A stretch of 64,000 nt of DNA. It comes from Dysidea avara (lineage: Eukaryota > Porifera > Demospongiae > Dictyoceratida > Dysideidae). Each line of letters opens with the position of its first letter. Positions within the stretch are counted from its first letter, which is position 1. The notes below the pieces were generated by a model. The model had not been told where the DNA came from and ran no database searches. It saw only the letters and a list, made by a program, of their open reading frames with translations. This document shows, in pieces, positions 51,801 to 62,967 of the stretch. Position numbers and translations under genes: made by a program. The DNA is taken from the NCBI RefSeq assembly GCF_963678975.1, contig NC_089274.1, positions 20,173,133 to 20,237,132 on the forward strand. The letters run 5' to 3'.

Positions 51801-54800
51801 TGTACCAATGCCAACCCCTTTGCTGTACAGAAACCTCACAAAATCACTTGTAATAGTGTCTCAGCACATAAAAGAATGTCTATCCCACATCACCTGGAAT
51901 GCCTACAGCCAGAGTGCCTTAATGCTTACTACAGGCAGTGTTATAGGTCACTTGTGTCCATGCAAAGTATAAATTTGTCTGGAAAAGTTTGGATTTGTCA
52001 GGACATTTTGCCCTGGTGTTTAAGAATTTTTATCTGGAGCACTGCAAAGTATATATCACTGTTTTGCCATTAGTATTGCTTACTACATGAAAGCATTACT
52101 GACATGAAAGCATTAAGGCTGTGATATATATATACTAAGTAAATACTCAATACTATATAGTTAAATACTAAGAAATTGTATTTGTTATTTATTTATTTGG
52201 GGAAAAAGGGCAGACAGCAAAGCTGATTAAGCCCAAACAATTACAATTATAAGTGCTGTTCTATCAGGTTTGAAAATGCAGCTAAAATGTTCAGTTCAAT
52301 TAGTTATACTTAGTAAAATTCAAATGAAAATCCCATAGTTCTTAAACTGACATTCCTACTCAAAAGTAACTGTATCTGAAGTCCTCATATATATGCTGCT
52401 GTAGACCTAAAAGCTTTTGAATAGCTTTGTACAATGTTGAGTGTTATCCTATGCCTGTTAATTCACACAAGACGGACATCACTTGAAACTTGATGCAGTA
52501 TATACCTAGAAGAGCAAACTTTTACCAAGGGGTTGTGAGCGAGTGGAATTCCCTGCCAGAAAATCTAGTTTTATAATAGCTACATTGTCATAAAAGCAGA
52601 GTGCTTTGTATACTAAGCGCTTTAATCGGAATTGAGCATGTTGCTTTGTGATGATCGAGTTATTTCACTCATATTTTTTGCAACTCTTTTATTAACAGTA
52701 AACAATGGTGAAGTGGATTGATTATCTATCTATTGCTTTGTGGTAAGCTATTTCACTTGTTTTTTGCAACTCTTCTTTTACCTGTAAACAATGGTGAAGT
52801 GAATTATCTATCTATTAAAAGGAAATGGTATTGTTTATAGTGTAGTGAGTTCCGTCCAGGGGGTAGGACAGCCAACGTGAACTGTATAAATTATGCTATG
52901 CTCGAAAATAGTTTATGTGGGTCCAATGCTTTCTGTAGAAAATAACTGATTGAAAGTTTGACAGGGTCCTATTGTAAGAATTGGTCTACCTGCAGGTATG
53001 TACTATATACATAGGCATGAAAAAAAATTCAGACACTAAGGAACAAAAAATTATAAATTTGAACGAGAAGATTAGGGATTGGTGAAAAAATTGCATAAAC
53101 AAGAGATGGAGAAGGGAACACTGAGGTGGTGGTGTAAACCACAATTCCCTATTTGACTCTTCTATCAAGGCAAAATAGGGATGTGATTTTCTCAGCAATC
53201 CCCTGTTTCTTCTTGTTTATGCAGTTTTTTCGTCATCACAAGTTCACAACTAATGATCCCTATTCTTCTTGTTCAAATTTACAATTTTTGTTTCCCTACT
53301 ACTATTATTACCATTACTAAAGGGCTAATTAGTGATTAAATTTTATACTAATTCACCTACACTATACTAGCACACATTTTTGAGTCTAATACCAATATTA
53401 AACTATTCTAAATAAAATCAGAACATACGATATATGTTGTGTGGCCAAGTACAGCTAGTGCGAACATACAACAGACAAGTGTGTATTTTACAGGAACCAT
53501 GCAAGAAAATGCCATTTTCATACATCCATAGCTCAATAGTGCCTGAACGGAAATTAACCAGGTTTGCTGTGGAAACTCCCTCGGGGTAGGGTACCTCCTT
53601 TTCTAAATTTGAGTCAAATCTGTCCAGTCATCACTGAGATATGCGCCTTCAAAGTTCATCTTATTTTCTTCTTCCTAATCTTCTTACGTATTCTTCCTTT
53701 TGCACAATTTAGAAAAGTTGCAGTAACTCACACGTGCTTTAGTTGATTTACTTCAAATTTGGAGGGCAGTAAAGCATAATGCAGCACATTTACAGTCTTA
53801 TTTTCATACAGATCAACATGTGAAACAAGTTACTGTAATAGAACAACACTCACTGATAAATATAAAATATCCACAAAAATGTTGGAAAAATTTTTCTCCA
53901 GGGTCCCTCCACACCTATATACCCAAACCCTTTACCACTCTGCCACTGCAGTCAGTTGTTCACCTCACTTCATTTCTACCTTATAAATGACACTTCTAGT
54001 TTAGTATGCAATGATTAGGTTTTATCTATAATCTCGTAGATCTATCAGTGGAAATTCTATGCCCGTTGTATTAGAAGTGATCAGAAAAATGTACACTATT
54101 AGAGTACTGGCTATATCAAGACACATAGTATGTGTCATGCAGGCCTGGTGTCATGCAGCCAAGTACAGCCAGTACGGGGATGTGATGGACTCGTTTATGG
54201 AACCAAGAAAATGCCATTTTTACATATCAGTAGCTCTAATAGTGCTTGAATGGTAGTTAACCATTTCTGCTGTGGAAACTTTTACTTCTGATTCTTTTTC
54301 AATCAAGTTGCCATGTAGAGAGTCAATTCAGCTTCAAACAAGTCACCCTGTAGAGCATTCAGCCTTGTAAAATCATCTGTAGATATTGCTGTAGATAGTA
54401 CATATCACCCTGTACAAGGTTCAGGTTGTGTAACGAGTCATCCTAATAGCTATATACAATACATGATAATCATTTTATTCAGTTTCAAATTTACAAAAAA
54501 ATACATAGATTCATGCGCAAATAGCTGTCTTCGATGATTCCCGTAGTAAAGGGGAAAAAAAAGTTAAAAGGAAGCTCCAAAGCCAACCATAGACTGGTTT
54601 TGGGGCTTGCAATTACAAAAAGTAGTATCTATACTAAAACAGCCAAGCTGTGAAAAAGGTACAGTCATCACCATTGATTCGTAACTTTTTTTTACCCTGG
54701 CCTTTTTGGTAGGCTGCACCCTTTTTTACAGCTCAGCTGTTTTAGTATAAATATCTAATACTGGAACAACACTATGTACCCACATGTGTACCTCCCTTGC

Positions 54801-55277
54801 TAACCCCTGGGCTTATTAAATAAAGTAATCAAATTTCACATCAGAATTTAATCAACAGTTGTGTTTACTGTGTAGTTAGCTTTGCTTCTGAGGCTATGTG
54901 AGTTTTAAGTAATTTACCAACACTTTCCAGATGAGCTATTTGATTGTGAATAAACTATGGTATATAGGTTGTTTGTATAGCTGTCTTCTTACATGGGAAA
55001 CTGAAAATGCAGAACTTCAGTTCATAATGGGTTCAAAGCCAACAGATCTCATTTGCTGTGTGGTTTCATGCAGTTTTTATGGCTGTTTCTCATGTACACA
55101 TTGTGTTTTCTGTAGTCACTACTACAACAATCCAGCTTTAGTCTGGGCAGAGCTTATGCTGAAACTAACTTACCTACCAGCCAACTTGGACCATTCATTC
55201 GGCTCTGTTTGTGTGATCCCAATTTTCCAAATTTTGTGGAGAAGGTGGAAGCAGAACTCAACAAGATTACTAGCTGA
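48859..55277 (+). CDS. REC114: Meiotic double-strand-break factor REC114 homologue, 5 exons
   Basis: Exons 48859-49002, 49056-49142, 49190-49273, 49323-49628 and 55116-55277 are all phase 0, joined by GT-AG introns, giving 260 aa against about 260-270 in vertebrates. The N-terminal PH-like region carries the family motifs in order: WNVEKYARF, then GSWKLYSS, QIKLSLLESSHLMIYNG, ESFSLWNAKKWMK, DSILF and RRFRIKLAPDSG, SSLEMCHQCRTML. A Ser/Thr-rich linker fills exon 4. The C-terminal exon ends LGPFIRLCLCDPNFPNFVEK plus a short helix, matching the conserved REC114 C-terminus that binds MEI4. In animals and fungi REC114 acts with MEI4 on chromosome axes to activate SPO11. The last intron is 5.5 kb and repeat-filled. 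The identification rests on motif order and overall length. Confidence 0.87.
50434..50632. mobile_element. MITE copy with degenerate 19-bp inverted ends
   Basis: The left end TTGACTGTTCTATTAGAATA and right end TACTCTAATTAAACAGTC are inverted versions of the terminal motif of the element at 61697-61916. The length is about 199 bp. The ends and interior are more diverged than in that copy, so it is probably older. Confidence 0.55.
51555..51609. repeat. 11-bp tandem repeat, five copies
   Basis: The unit AACAGTCGGAC is repeated five times: the first copy ends GAT and the last starts AATAG. Intronic. Confidence 0.95.
52642..52818. repeat. Imperfect ~85-bp tandem duplication
   Basis: Two adjacent copies each start TGCTTTGTG, contain TTTTTTGCAACTCTT and GTAAACAATGGTGAAGTG, and end TTATCTATCTAT. 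They differ by small indels. Confidence 0.85.
53440..54300. repeat. Dispersed repeat cluster with a tRNA-like core
   Basis: Two direct copies (53490-53585 and 54195-54290) share AAGAAAATGCCATTTT, TAGCTC, AATAGTGC and GCTGTGGAAACT. Related sequence occurs at 11735-11900 (GTGTGTCATGTGGCCAAG, AATGCAATTTTCACACATAT). Between the two copies, 53900-54000 carries the A-box-like GTGGCAGAGTGG on the minus strand and the same 3' block as the tRNA-like repeat at 12422-12540. The three sites appear to be copies of one composite family. Confidence 0.6.
54623..54758. mobile_element. Foldback element
   Basis: Arms ATACTAAAACAGCCAAGCTG (54630-54649) and CAGCTCAGCTGTTTTAGTAT (54729-54748) are inverted repeats with further pairing into GAAAAAGG and CCTTTTTT. 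Non-coding. Confidence 0.65.
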
Positions 55278-55395
55278 ACATGAATTGTACAATTGACTCC
55301 AACAATGACTATAATACATGATGTATATATAATATTACTATGTATATAATGATGATAACAGTTCTAATAAGAAATATGGTAAGGTGTTCTAATTC

Positions 55396-58300
55396 TTAGA
55401 TTTCTGTGTCCTTTTCTTCTTTAATAACCATAAACTTTTTTGACACATTTGTGTATCCATGAAGCTTTATTCTCTTTGTTGTTGAGGTGGTGGTTACCAA
55501 TTTTGACTCAGTCTTCTCAATCATTTCTGCTCTGGTGCCATGGCTACTTTTCAAAACCTGAAATTTTTTCTCAAGCTCAGAGAGTTTTGGGTCCATGGCT
55601 TTGACATGGTGAGGAGCAGCTGACCCTTTAACTGTGGTTGTATCCTGTGCACACTGTTGGTTGGTTTGTAGGGTGTGGGAATTTGACATTGATGTTTGGC
55701 CAGTTGCCTTCATCGTTTGTAATTTATTTTTAAGCTCTTCCTGAAAATCAATACCTTCAGTTTTCTTACAATTTATCTCTTTGCCTGATTGTGTCACTGA
55801 TGACTTCTTTAGAGACACACTAGAGGAACTCATACCCACATTTTGACCAACAAGTGAATGAGCTCCTGTCTTGTTAGCAGCTTTCTCAGTAAAGGATGCC
55901 GGTAGTGGTGGAGGTGGTGGAACAGGTGCCACAGGACTGAAGCTCTTAGCTGTATGACCACTAGTACTAGTGGTTTGCATTTGGTTGTTAGCTGTAATAG
56001 ACATTCCAGCAAATGGTGCTGGTGGAGGAGGTGCTGGTGCACCCGGTGGCTTGCTTTCCATAACAACATAATCTTCCTCATCACTTTCATCAATTTCATC
56101 ATAATCAGAATCTACATCTTCATAAATGTGAGGGGAACTGTAGTTACGTCGGCCTGTTCTGGCAGCTTGTGAGAATCCTTTAATTTGAGATTCTTGTTTA
56201 CCAGAATGTGATGGCTTCTTCCCACATTGCCACAAGCTGTTGCTTTCAGACATTACATCTTGAGTAGCTACATTGTAGTAGTAGTTGTTAGCTAATGTCT
56301 TGGTACCAGAAGTAGGAGGTGATGTCACTGGTGTTGTGAGCTGCTCTACAACATATGATTCCTCATATTCTTGAGGCACCTGACTATTGTTAAATGTGGC
56401 TGTTGTATTAGAGTGTTCACCACTAGAAGTCACTGGAGGCTTACTAAAATCCAGATGGTCATATGTAAAGTGATCTTGGTGTTGGTGGTTAGATTTAGGG
56501 TATGCCACATTATAAACATGCACTGAACTCACTGGTGGCAGGTGCCCAGCCTCTTGTTCTACCTTATGATCAGCAACAGCATATAGTGTGTCGTCATTAG
56601 AAACAGCTACATCATAAATGGGAGCACTGTTTGGTTTAGCAGTGTGGTGGGAGTTGGCATCTAGTGCTGCCTCAATATCTTTAAAGCTAAAGAGAGAGTC
56701 ACTACTCATTCTTTTGTACTGCAGTATAATATCTTCATCTGAAATGTCGGATGATGCAAGGGATGAACTCCTCTGGGGTACTCTTGGTGGACTTGGCTTT
56801 ACCACAACAACATTTGGTTCAATGGATGGTTGTGATGAAGTAGTCATCGCAGCTCTTATTGCCATCATTTCCTTTACTGACACATTATAATCAGAAGGTT
56901 CTCTGACTAAATTTGGTTGTGAGTTCTTTTTCGGAGATTTAGAGGTTGCAAATTTCATGATAGCTGCTTTCTTGAGTGAATCAGGACTACAAAGTGATGT
57001 TATCTTTAAGCTTGTCTTTTCCAAAGAACTTCGAAAGTCAGACACGCTGATACTCCTTCTTCTCTTTATGGATTTTGGAGGGCTATTATATTTTGGCAGT
57101 ACTCCAAAAGTTGCTTCTGGTTGTTGCCCATTTGAAGGAAATAGATCCAAATAAGTTGGTGACTTTTGTATTGCCTTCTTCTTCTTAACTGGCAGTGTAC
57201 TAGAGCTGTAAGTGGTAGGCCCAAGAGTATCCATACGTCGTGGTGGTGGTAGAGGTGGTGGAGGGGGAGATGTTATAGCTGGCTTGGAATTTGGCACATC
57301 TTTTTTCTTCTCTACTTTGTTATCTAAATCTTTCCTGGTACTTGATATGGGTTGTGTACTGGTACTGTTTGAAGCACAGTCATTGTTTGCAAGGGCTTCC
57401 ATAAGACAAGGCATTGATATACTTGATAATAAGGGACTGTGGGATTTCATTGGCTTGAGGTTTTTGGATGATACTCTATCAAGACTTAAAGACCGCACGC
57501 CTTCCCTGGTAGCACTGTGGATATCTAAACTAGAACAGGAACTATATGGTGATAGTTGTTTGAGCAATCCGCTCTTGTTTGACTGACTCAATGAACCAGT
57601 ATGGGAGGGAGTATCTTCTTCAATGACACTTGGTACATTAATGATTGGGAGAGAAGTGTAGTGTTGGAGTGGCCTAGCAAATGGATGAACTTTGCTTTTG
57701 TGTGTTGAGCTGGATAAGTCGGCCATTGACTCAACTTGTAATTGTAGGGGCATGTTGTTGTTGTTGTTGTTAGAATTGTTTGAGTTTACATTAACACCTT
57801 GAAGCAATGGAGAAGGCGCGACACTAACAGTCCTCATCAATGGATGATGACTTGATGGTGTATCTATGTTGCCAGTGCTCAACATTTTTGCTAAAGCAGG
57901 TCTTTGCTGTTTGCCTCTGTCAATCGTGTATGATCTGTTCAAAGTGGTAACTGAGTATGATGACTTCCTTGGGCGTGATTGTGGTTTTACCACCTTGAAG
58001 TGTATTCCTGACTCAATGTAAGGGTCAACAACACGCTTTTTACCCTGTAACAACAGATGATGTTTTATATGTGCTAACATATGTGTAAAACCCTAAATAG
58101 TTAATTAAGTACCTATATTAAGGTACTGATAGTTTCAGTATTGTAGGAATTCCTAAATTATTACCTCATCCAGTTGTGCATTTGCCTTGGCCCAGGCTTC
58201 TGCAAAACACTCAGCAATATATTTGTTTGTGACCTCATTTATGGTTTTGCCATTGTGCACGGCTACAGTGGATAGCTTGCCACGACATGTTGCCACTTTA

Positions 58301-59724
58301 ATGTGCTTTTGTATTTCTGTATAGCACACAGATCATGTTCACGATCAGATATGTTGTGTTTAATCACTTACTTCTGAAGTCTGTGACATCGTGAGCAAAA
58401 TCAGAATCATCTCTTTGTTGCTGCCGCTCCATCTCCAAGAAATCTCTTGCAAACGATGCACCTGTAAAGTAGTTAATGTGTGGAGTACACTTGTATTGAT
58501 AACATACATCGTGATCTTGAATATGAAAATTCTTCTTTACGGCACAAGTAAATCCTTGTCACAGTGTCCCATGTGTTTGGATTAATCTCTCCAATTCTTT
58601 CATCTTCCCCTGCAATTCTTCCATCTGTTATGCATACAACTGCTACACTGAATGGATTTTGTTTGCCCTGGGCTCACCTGAAATAGCATACTGGATGTAT
58701 AGGCCATACTGAAAAATTCTCATATCTAAACTGATTTTCTTTAGTACATGTTGTAGTATCTCTTTACAAGTAGTGTCGGGGTTTGTCCTGATAGTTTTGT
58801 GTGTTCCATTTCTGTACAATTCAACTCATATGAGTGTACATGAGGCCAACATGAGTGAATACCTTAGAAACACTCTGATGGCTTGCATATTAATATCAGG
58901 TACCTCCATGCCTACATATGTTCACAAATGAAATATCATTCTGCTAGTGTTACACATAACAGGAAACACTATATGCAGTGAAGTGCTCTGTGTGTGCATG
59001 TGAGCATTAGAATGATGGACTACTTCCAGACAAGTGCAGGGAAGGTGTAAACAGTACAACATGAGAAAAGTCCATAGCTATATATAGTATTGCATGTGCA
59101 TGCATATATGCCATGTATATATACACGCGTGGTAGCTATACACGATATAGCTATACACAAATAATGCACATCTAACTATTAGCCAATATGTATGCGTGGT
59201 GTGTGTGTGTGTGCGTGCGTGTGCGTGTGTGTCTGCGTGTGTACATACATGTTTTTGGTACATTAATTGGGGCCTCTAACCATACAATTGATGCTGCTTG
59301 TTTTGCCAGTATCAACACACTAATCAAAGGCATGCATACCTCCGCCAGCTCGTCTAGATAAAGTGGAGAATCCTGAAACAATCATCCGTTCGACTGGTTT
59401 TTTACTCCTCTGTGTGAGATAGTTTGTCCAGTTCTTTGAAGAGGTTTCCTGCTCTTGCTTCACCCCACCGAGGGAGTCTGGTTCTTGTTGCTGTTTGCTC
59501 GGCTCTGAATCACTCTTGGCTGATTCATTATCGCTATTCGCTTCTTCCTCTAACAGGTCGTTCAGTGATTTTATTTTCCTCAAAGTACCATAACCTGATC
59601 GTGTGGTTGGCATCTCAGCAAAGCTGTCATCCTCCGTCATGTTGATTACGTCCACCTTATAGAACTTTGTTGAGCCACCAGCACCCTTCCTTCGCCTTGA
59701 CAGCGTCCAATCTAGCACTGGCAT
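55396..59724 (-). CDS. Unrecognised proline-rich, tyrosine-motif scaffold protein, 5 exons
   Basis: Exons 59724-59340, 58624-58508, 58461-58372, 58316-58165 and 58044-55396 are GT-AG with phases agreeing, giving 1130 aa. I do not recognise the family. The N-terminus is basic (MPVLDWTLSRRRKG) with an acidic Gln/Glu-rich stretch. A predicted helical region follows over exons 3-4 (ARDFLEMERQQQRDD, INEVTNKYIAECFAEAW). The last exon is low-complexity: an Asn run, polyproline (SPPPPPLPPPRRMD, APPPPPAPF, VPPPPPLPASF), many Ser/Arg motifs (IKRRRSISVSDF), and repeated tyrosine motifs PIYDVA, TLYAVA, HVYNVA, YYYNVA, IYEDVDSDYDEI and DYVVM. Short helical basic segments near the end (FQEELKNKLQTMK, ELEKKFQVLK) could be WH2- or coiled-coil-like. 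An SH2/SH3-binding, actin-linked adaptor is a reasonable guess, not a demonstration. No TM helix or signal peptide is seen. Confidence 0.85.
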
Positions 59725-60004
59725 GTCGTCTGGTCGTATTTGTATGAGCGCGTCTTCTCAAGTTACCCAATCGTCTTGCTGTATGTGATTTAGTAGACTT
59801 GGGGCTTCAATCACTTCTCAACTTACCAATGTGACTATACTGAGTGCCACACGAATATTTTCAGCTATTAACGCATTACCTGTGTTAACCTGTTGTTTAT
59901 GACCCGTAACTATCTACACTATAGCTATATCATGTATATGGACGGTTTGTGCATATATGGTTTGTGTGCGCGTGCGCAAATCACGTGAGCGTCGGCTTTA
60001 AACA
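59725..60004. promoter_or_regulatory. 280-bp divergent promoter interval
   Basis: This separates the start codon of the scaffold gene (minus) from that of the AIG1-family gene (plus). It is richer in CG dinucleotides near 59735-59760 and 59965-59995 (GTGCGCGTGCGCAAATCACG) than neighbouring DNA. A shared promoter is likely from the geometry; no specific element is proven. Confidence 0.5.
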
Positions 60005-60298
60005 ATGGACAAGGGGAGGGATGAGCACAGGTCGCAGGAGGAGGATGAGGACGAGGATGAATATACTGATGAACATACCATCACCTTTAAGGAAAGAAAA
60101 TCGAAGTATGGTCGTAGAACACAAGTTGAAGTACTACTTGGTTTTGTGGTCCATTTGTTGATGTTGTTTTACTGGGTGTTCGTGCACGTGTATGATGCAT
60201 CTGTTGTCAAATCTTTGAGCGAAGATGCCAGGCGTGTCGCCTTTCCTACGCACGACCAGTTCCTCGGGCGATGGAGGTTTCTCACATACATTAACATG
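60005..60298 (+). CDS. Probable AIG1/ADTRP-family membrane hydrolase, first exon
   Basis: The open frame begins MDKGRDEHRSQEEDEDEDEY, has one hydrophobic segment (VEVLLGFVVHLLMLFYWVFV) and ends LGRWRFLTYINM directly before a GTAAGAGG donor in phase 0. The 'G.RW.FLTY.N' motif after the first membrane helix is the hallmark of the androgen-induced gene 1 / ADTRP / Far-17a family. These are multi-pass ER/plasma-membrane threonine hydrolases that cleave fatty-acid esters of hydroxy fatty acids. The acidic, charged N-terminal extension of about 35 residues is longer than in human AIG1. Later exons are not identified here and may lie far downstream or beyond 64000. Confidence 0.62.
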
Positions 60299-61696
60299 GT
60301 AAGAGGAGTAACTGTGTATTTACGAGGCGATTGTACTGCTCGCCACAGCGTAAAACAAAAAGTTGTATGGAGGAAAAATTGCACAGCATGTAGTCAGGAC
60401 TGTCATTACACTAAAACAAAGCCTTAGGATCACACCTACACCCCGCCCATATTTAGTGTGACGTGACGTCACATGAGTCAAAGTTTATTTCTACATAGAT
60501 CAGGGGTGTAAAGGATCTATGATTTCTGCAAAGTGAAAGTGCATACATATATACAACTCAAAGGATATGCTTTGCTTGACTTGTAGAGCAGCTCAGGTAT
60601 TCTCAGTCACCATGTACTTTTGGACAAAATATTTCCTAGAAGAACAACAAGACTCGATCAATTAGGAAGACCCATAGGAGGTTGGACGCACTATAAGCGT
60701 TACTTAAATATATTGCTCTTAATTGTATTCTTTTCTTTGGTATTTCACGTGATCCTCAATAGTCGCAATACTAAACTGAAAAACTATGGAGTTCACTGAG
60801 GTTCATTAGATATTCAGATCGTCCTTCATGTAGGCTTGTAGGTTTCAAGACTATGTACTTGTTTTCTCAAAGCACTTGAGATTCAGGGTGAAATTAATAA
60901 ATTGTGATTTGATGCATACAACTTCACCAGACTTGTCACGTATGTTTTCTATAATGAAACAACGACCCTTTACTGTGACCGCTGTATTACCTTCCTCAAT
61001 AAAACTGATTTTGCGTAATTTATTTTATTGGCGCTTTAAACTCTGGCTTTGTTACCAGCCAAACCAACGGGGTTCGCTGGGGTTCGCCACGCTGTTAGAT
61101 TTAGAAATGCACTATAATTTTAATAAAATTGTCAAGATTTTCCAATGAAAATGTACAGCTCACGTGAACGCGTCCAACCTCCTCCGAGGAAGACCTATGA
61201 CTATAACATCCATATACAAAATATGAAAGGATTTGGTAATATTGTGTGGCTGCAGTGACCTTGGAAAGCCACTGTCAATGCTCTGACAATGCCATGTGCA
61301 CTCAGACGACACCTTCTGTACCCTTCCCATGCAACTATTGTGTGGTAGCGATTTATAAAGCTAACCTTAACCTACCCCAGGATATTTTATTAACTGGTGT
61401 TATAGATAGCCCTTGTTTCCCAGAAGTGGTAACATGATCAAACATCGATGGAAAAAATAATTTTTTTGGACTTGTCTGATTTTGTGAATTTCAATAAAGC
61501 ACTAGCTTAAAATCAGCATTTGAAACAAAGGTGTTTGCCATCAATTCTAGACAGGCTACATGCATATAGCTACAATACAGTAAGCCTGTACAAACTAGCG
61601 AAATAAAATCACTCTTCTTACTCACTTGACATTCTTGATCTTAGTGGAGGTCAACAATAAACTGCTACAGTGTGCAAAACCTTGCTACTGCTTCTA

Positions 61697-61916
61697 TGAC
61701 TGTTCTATTAGAGTACTCTGTACGTTGAGCACATTTTGCTTGTTAAGTTTTCGTCTATGCATGCAGTGGTTAGATATAATATATAAAATACCTACATGTA
61801 CAACCTGTTCCAGAACAGATTCTAGAAAAGATATAGCTAAAAGCAGGAGATTACAACACAAAAGTTAACAAATGAAATGCACTCAATGTATGGACTATAC
61901 TCTAATAGAACAGTCA
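61697..61916. mobile_element. 220-bp MITE with 19-bp inverted ends and TA target duplication
   Basis: Left end TGACTGTTCTATTAGAGTA and right end TACTCTAATAGAACAGTCA are exact inverted repeats, flanked by TA on both sides (61695-61696 and 61917-61918). TA duplications and short inverted ends fit a Tc1/mariner-type non-autonomous element. The interior has no coding sequence. The same terminal motif recurs at many other places in the window, often as a single end. Confidence 0.85.
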
Positions 61917-62928
61917 TATATGAGGCTTTGGACACTGTTGCAGGCAGTTTATTGTTGACCTGAAATGAGTAAGAGGCTTTTTTCACTTAGAATCGATGAC
62001 AAACACCTTGTACCTGTGTTTTGCTGAATTTAAAGTCTTTTAAGCTAGTGCTTTATTGAAATTCACAAAATACCAAGATTATTACAAATCTATATATATG
62101 AAGCTAAAAAGCCGTCTGTCCATCTGCCATGCTGCTTACTCACCAAACTTTGAACGAATCAACACAGTCTGTGTTGATAATGAAGCACTCATCACCTGGC
62201 TACTCTAAGATTGCTATCACACAAGTTCACGTATATGTGCCACTACAACATCAGAACTGAAAGTGCATAGCATAGGACAAGTTCTGAACCTTTGCTTGCC
62301 ATGCAGTAACTATAATTGCAAATTGTGTTGGCTTTAAATTATGCCCAGGTTCATTTCTCTTTGTTGGCAGTAAGGTTAAACATCATTTAGAAACTGAAAC
62401 TGCATGTGTACACCACCTGTATGCAATGTAGGCATACTGTATATACAATTTGCCTTAGCTCATATGCAGTTTAATTAATTAGCCCTGCATGCTCATTGTT
62501 TCACTATATTTACTTCAAGAATGGCATAAGGATCGTGTACTTTAAAGCACTATCGGCATGCATGCTACACAACAAATATAGGACACTAATATTTATGCTT
62601 GGTTCCCAATATATTAATTATTGCCGCATTAGTTGTCCTGCTTGTAAAGCAGGTACTAATGCTTTTGTTTGTTCTTTACAGCACGTTGAAGTCACTGGTA
62701 GGGAAGATGCACTGAATAATTGAACTACATTCCTGTCAAAACCACAAACAATAAATTTAGGTATTTTGCATCAATAATTTCAGCACGATGGCACAAGGAA
62801 ACCTCATGCTCTTTAAAATGTGACATCACCATGCACACTACGTAGCTACATGAGCAGTGCTGGTGTTTAATGCTTGGTCCCTCTTCCTGGCATTAATGTG
62901 GGCATGGTCTTGCATGTAGGGCCTGCAC

Positions 62929-62967
62929 CAATTACTAGCATTGGTCCTGCACCAATGCTAGTAATTG
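62929..62967. repeat. Perfect 17-bp-arm hairpin
   Basis: CAATTACTAGCATTGGT and ACCAATGCTAGTAATTG flank a 5-base CCTGC spacer, and CCTGCACCAAT also occurs just before the left arm. There is no T-run after it and no gene boundary nearby, so a terminator role is not supported. Confidence 0.8.

Larger units (their letters stand above)
49629..55115. other. Large repeat-rich last intron of the REC114 homologue
   Basis: A 5.5-kb intron without recognisable exons. It contains a pair of MITE motifs (50434-50632) and isolated motif copies near 51064 and 51231. It also holds an 11-bp tandem array (51555-51609), an 85-bp duplication (52642-52818), dispersed repeats (53440-54300) and a foldback (54623-54758). 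Confidence 0.65.

Noticed and set aside
54931..55296. A 121-residue open frame on the plus strand overlapping the last REC114 exon
   Set aside because: It shows no family similarity. A different frame from 55116 matches the REC114 C-terminus and has a good acceptor with the right phase.
56400..56420. Match to part of the MITE end motif inside the scaffold coding exon
   Set aside because: Only about ten bases agree and the coding frame is unaffected, so it is probably coincidence.
58585..58624. Short reading starting MEELQGKMKELERLIQ as a coiled-coil exon
   Set aside because: This is the wrong frame of exon 2 of the scaffold gene. The frame that joins both neighbours in phase gives a different peptide.
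62929..62967. Hairpin considered as a transcription terminator
   Set aside because: No T-run follows and no gene ends nearby; intrinsic terminators of this kind are bacterial.
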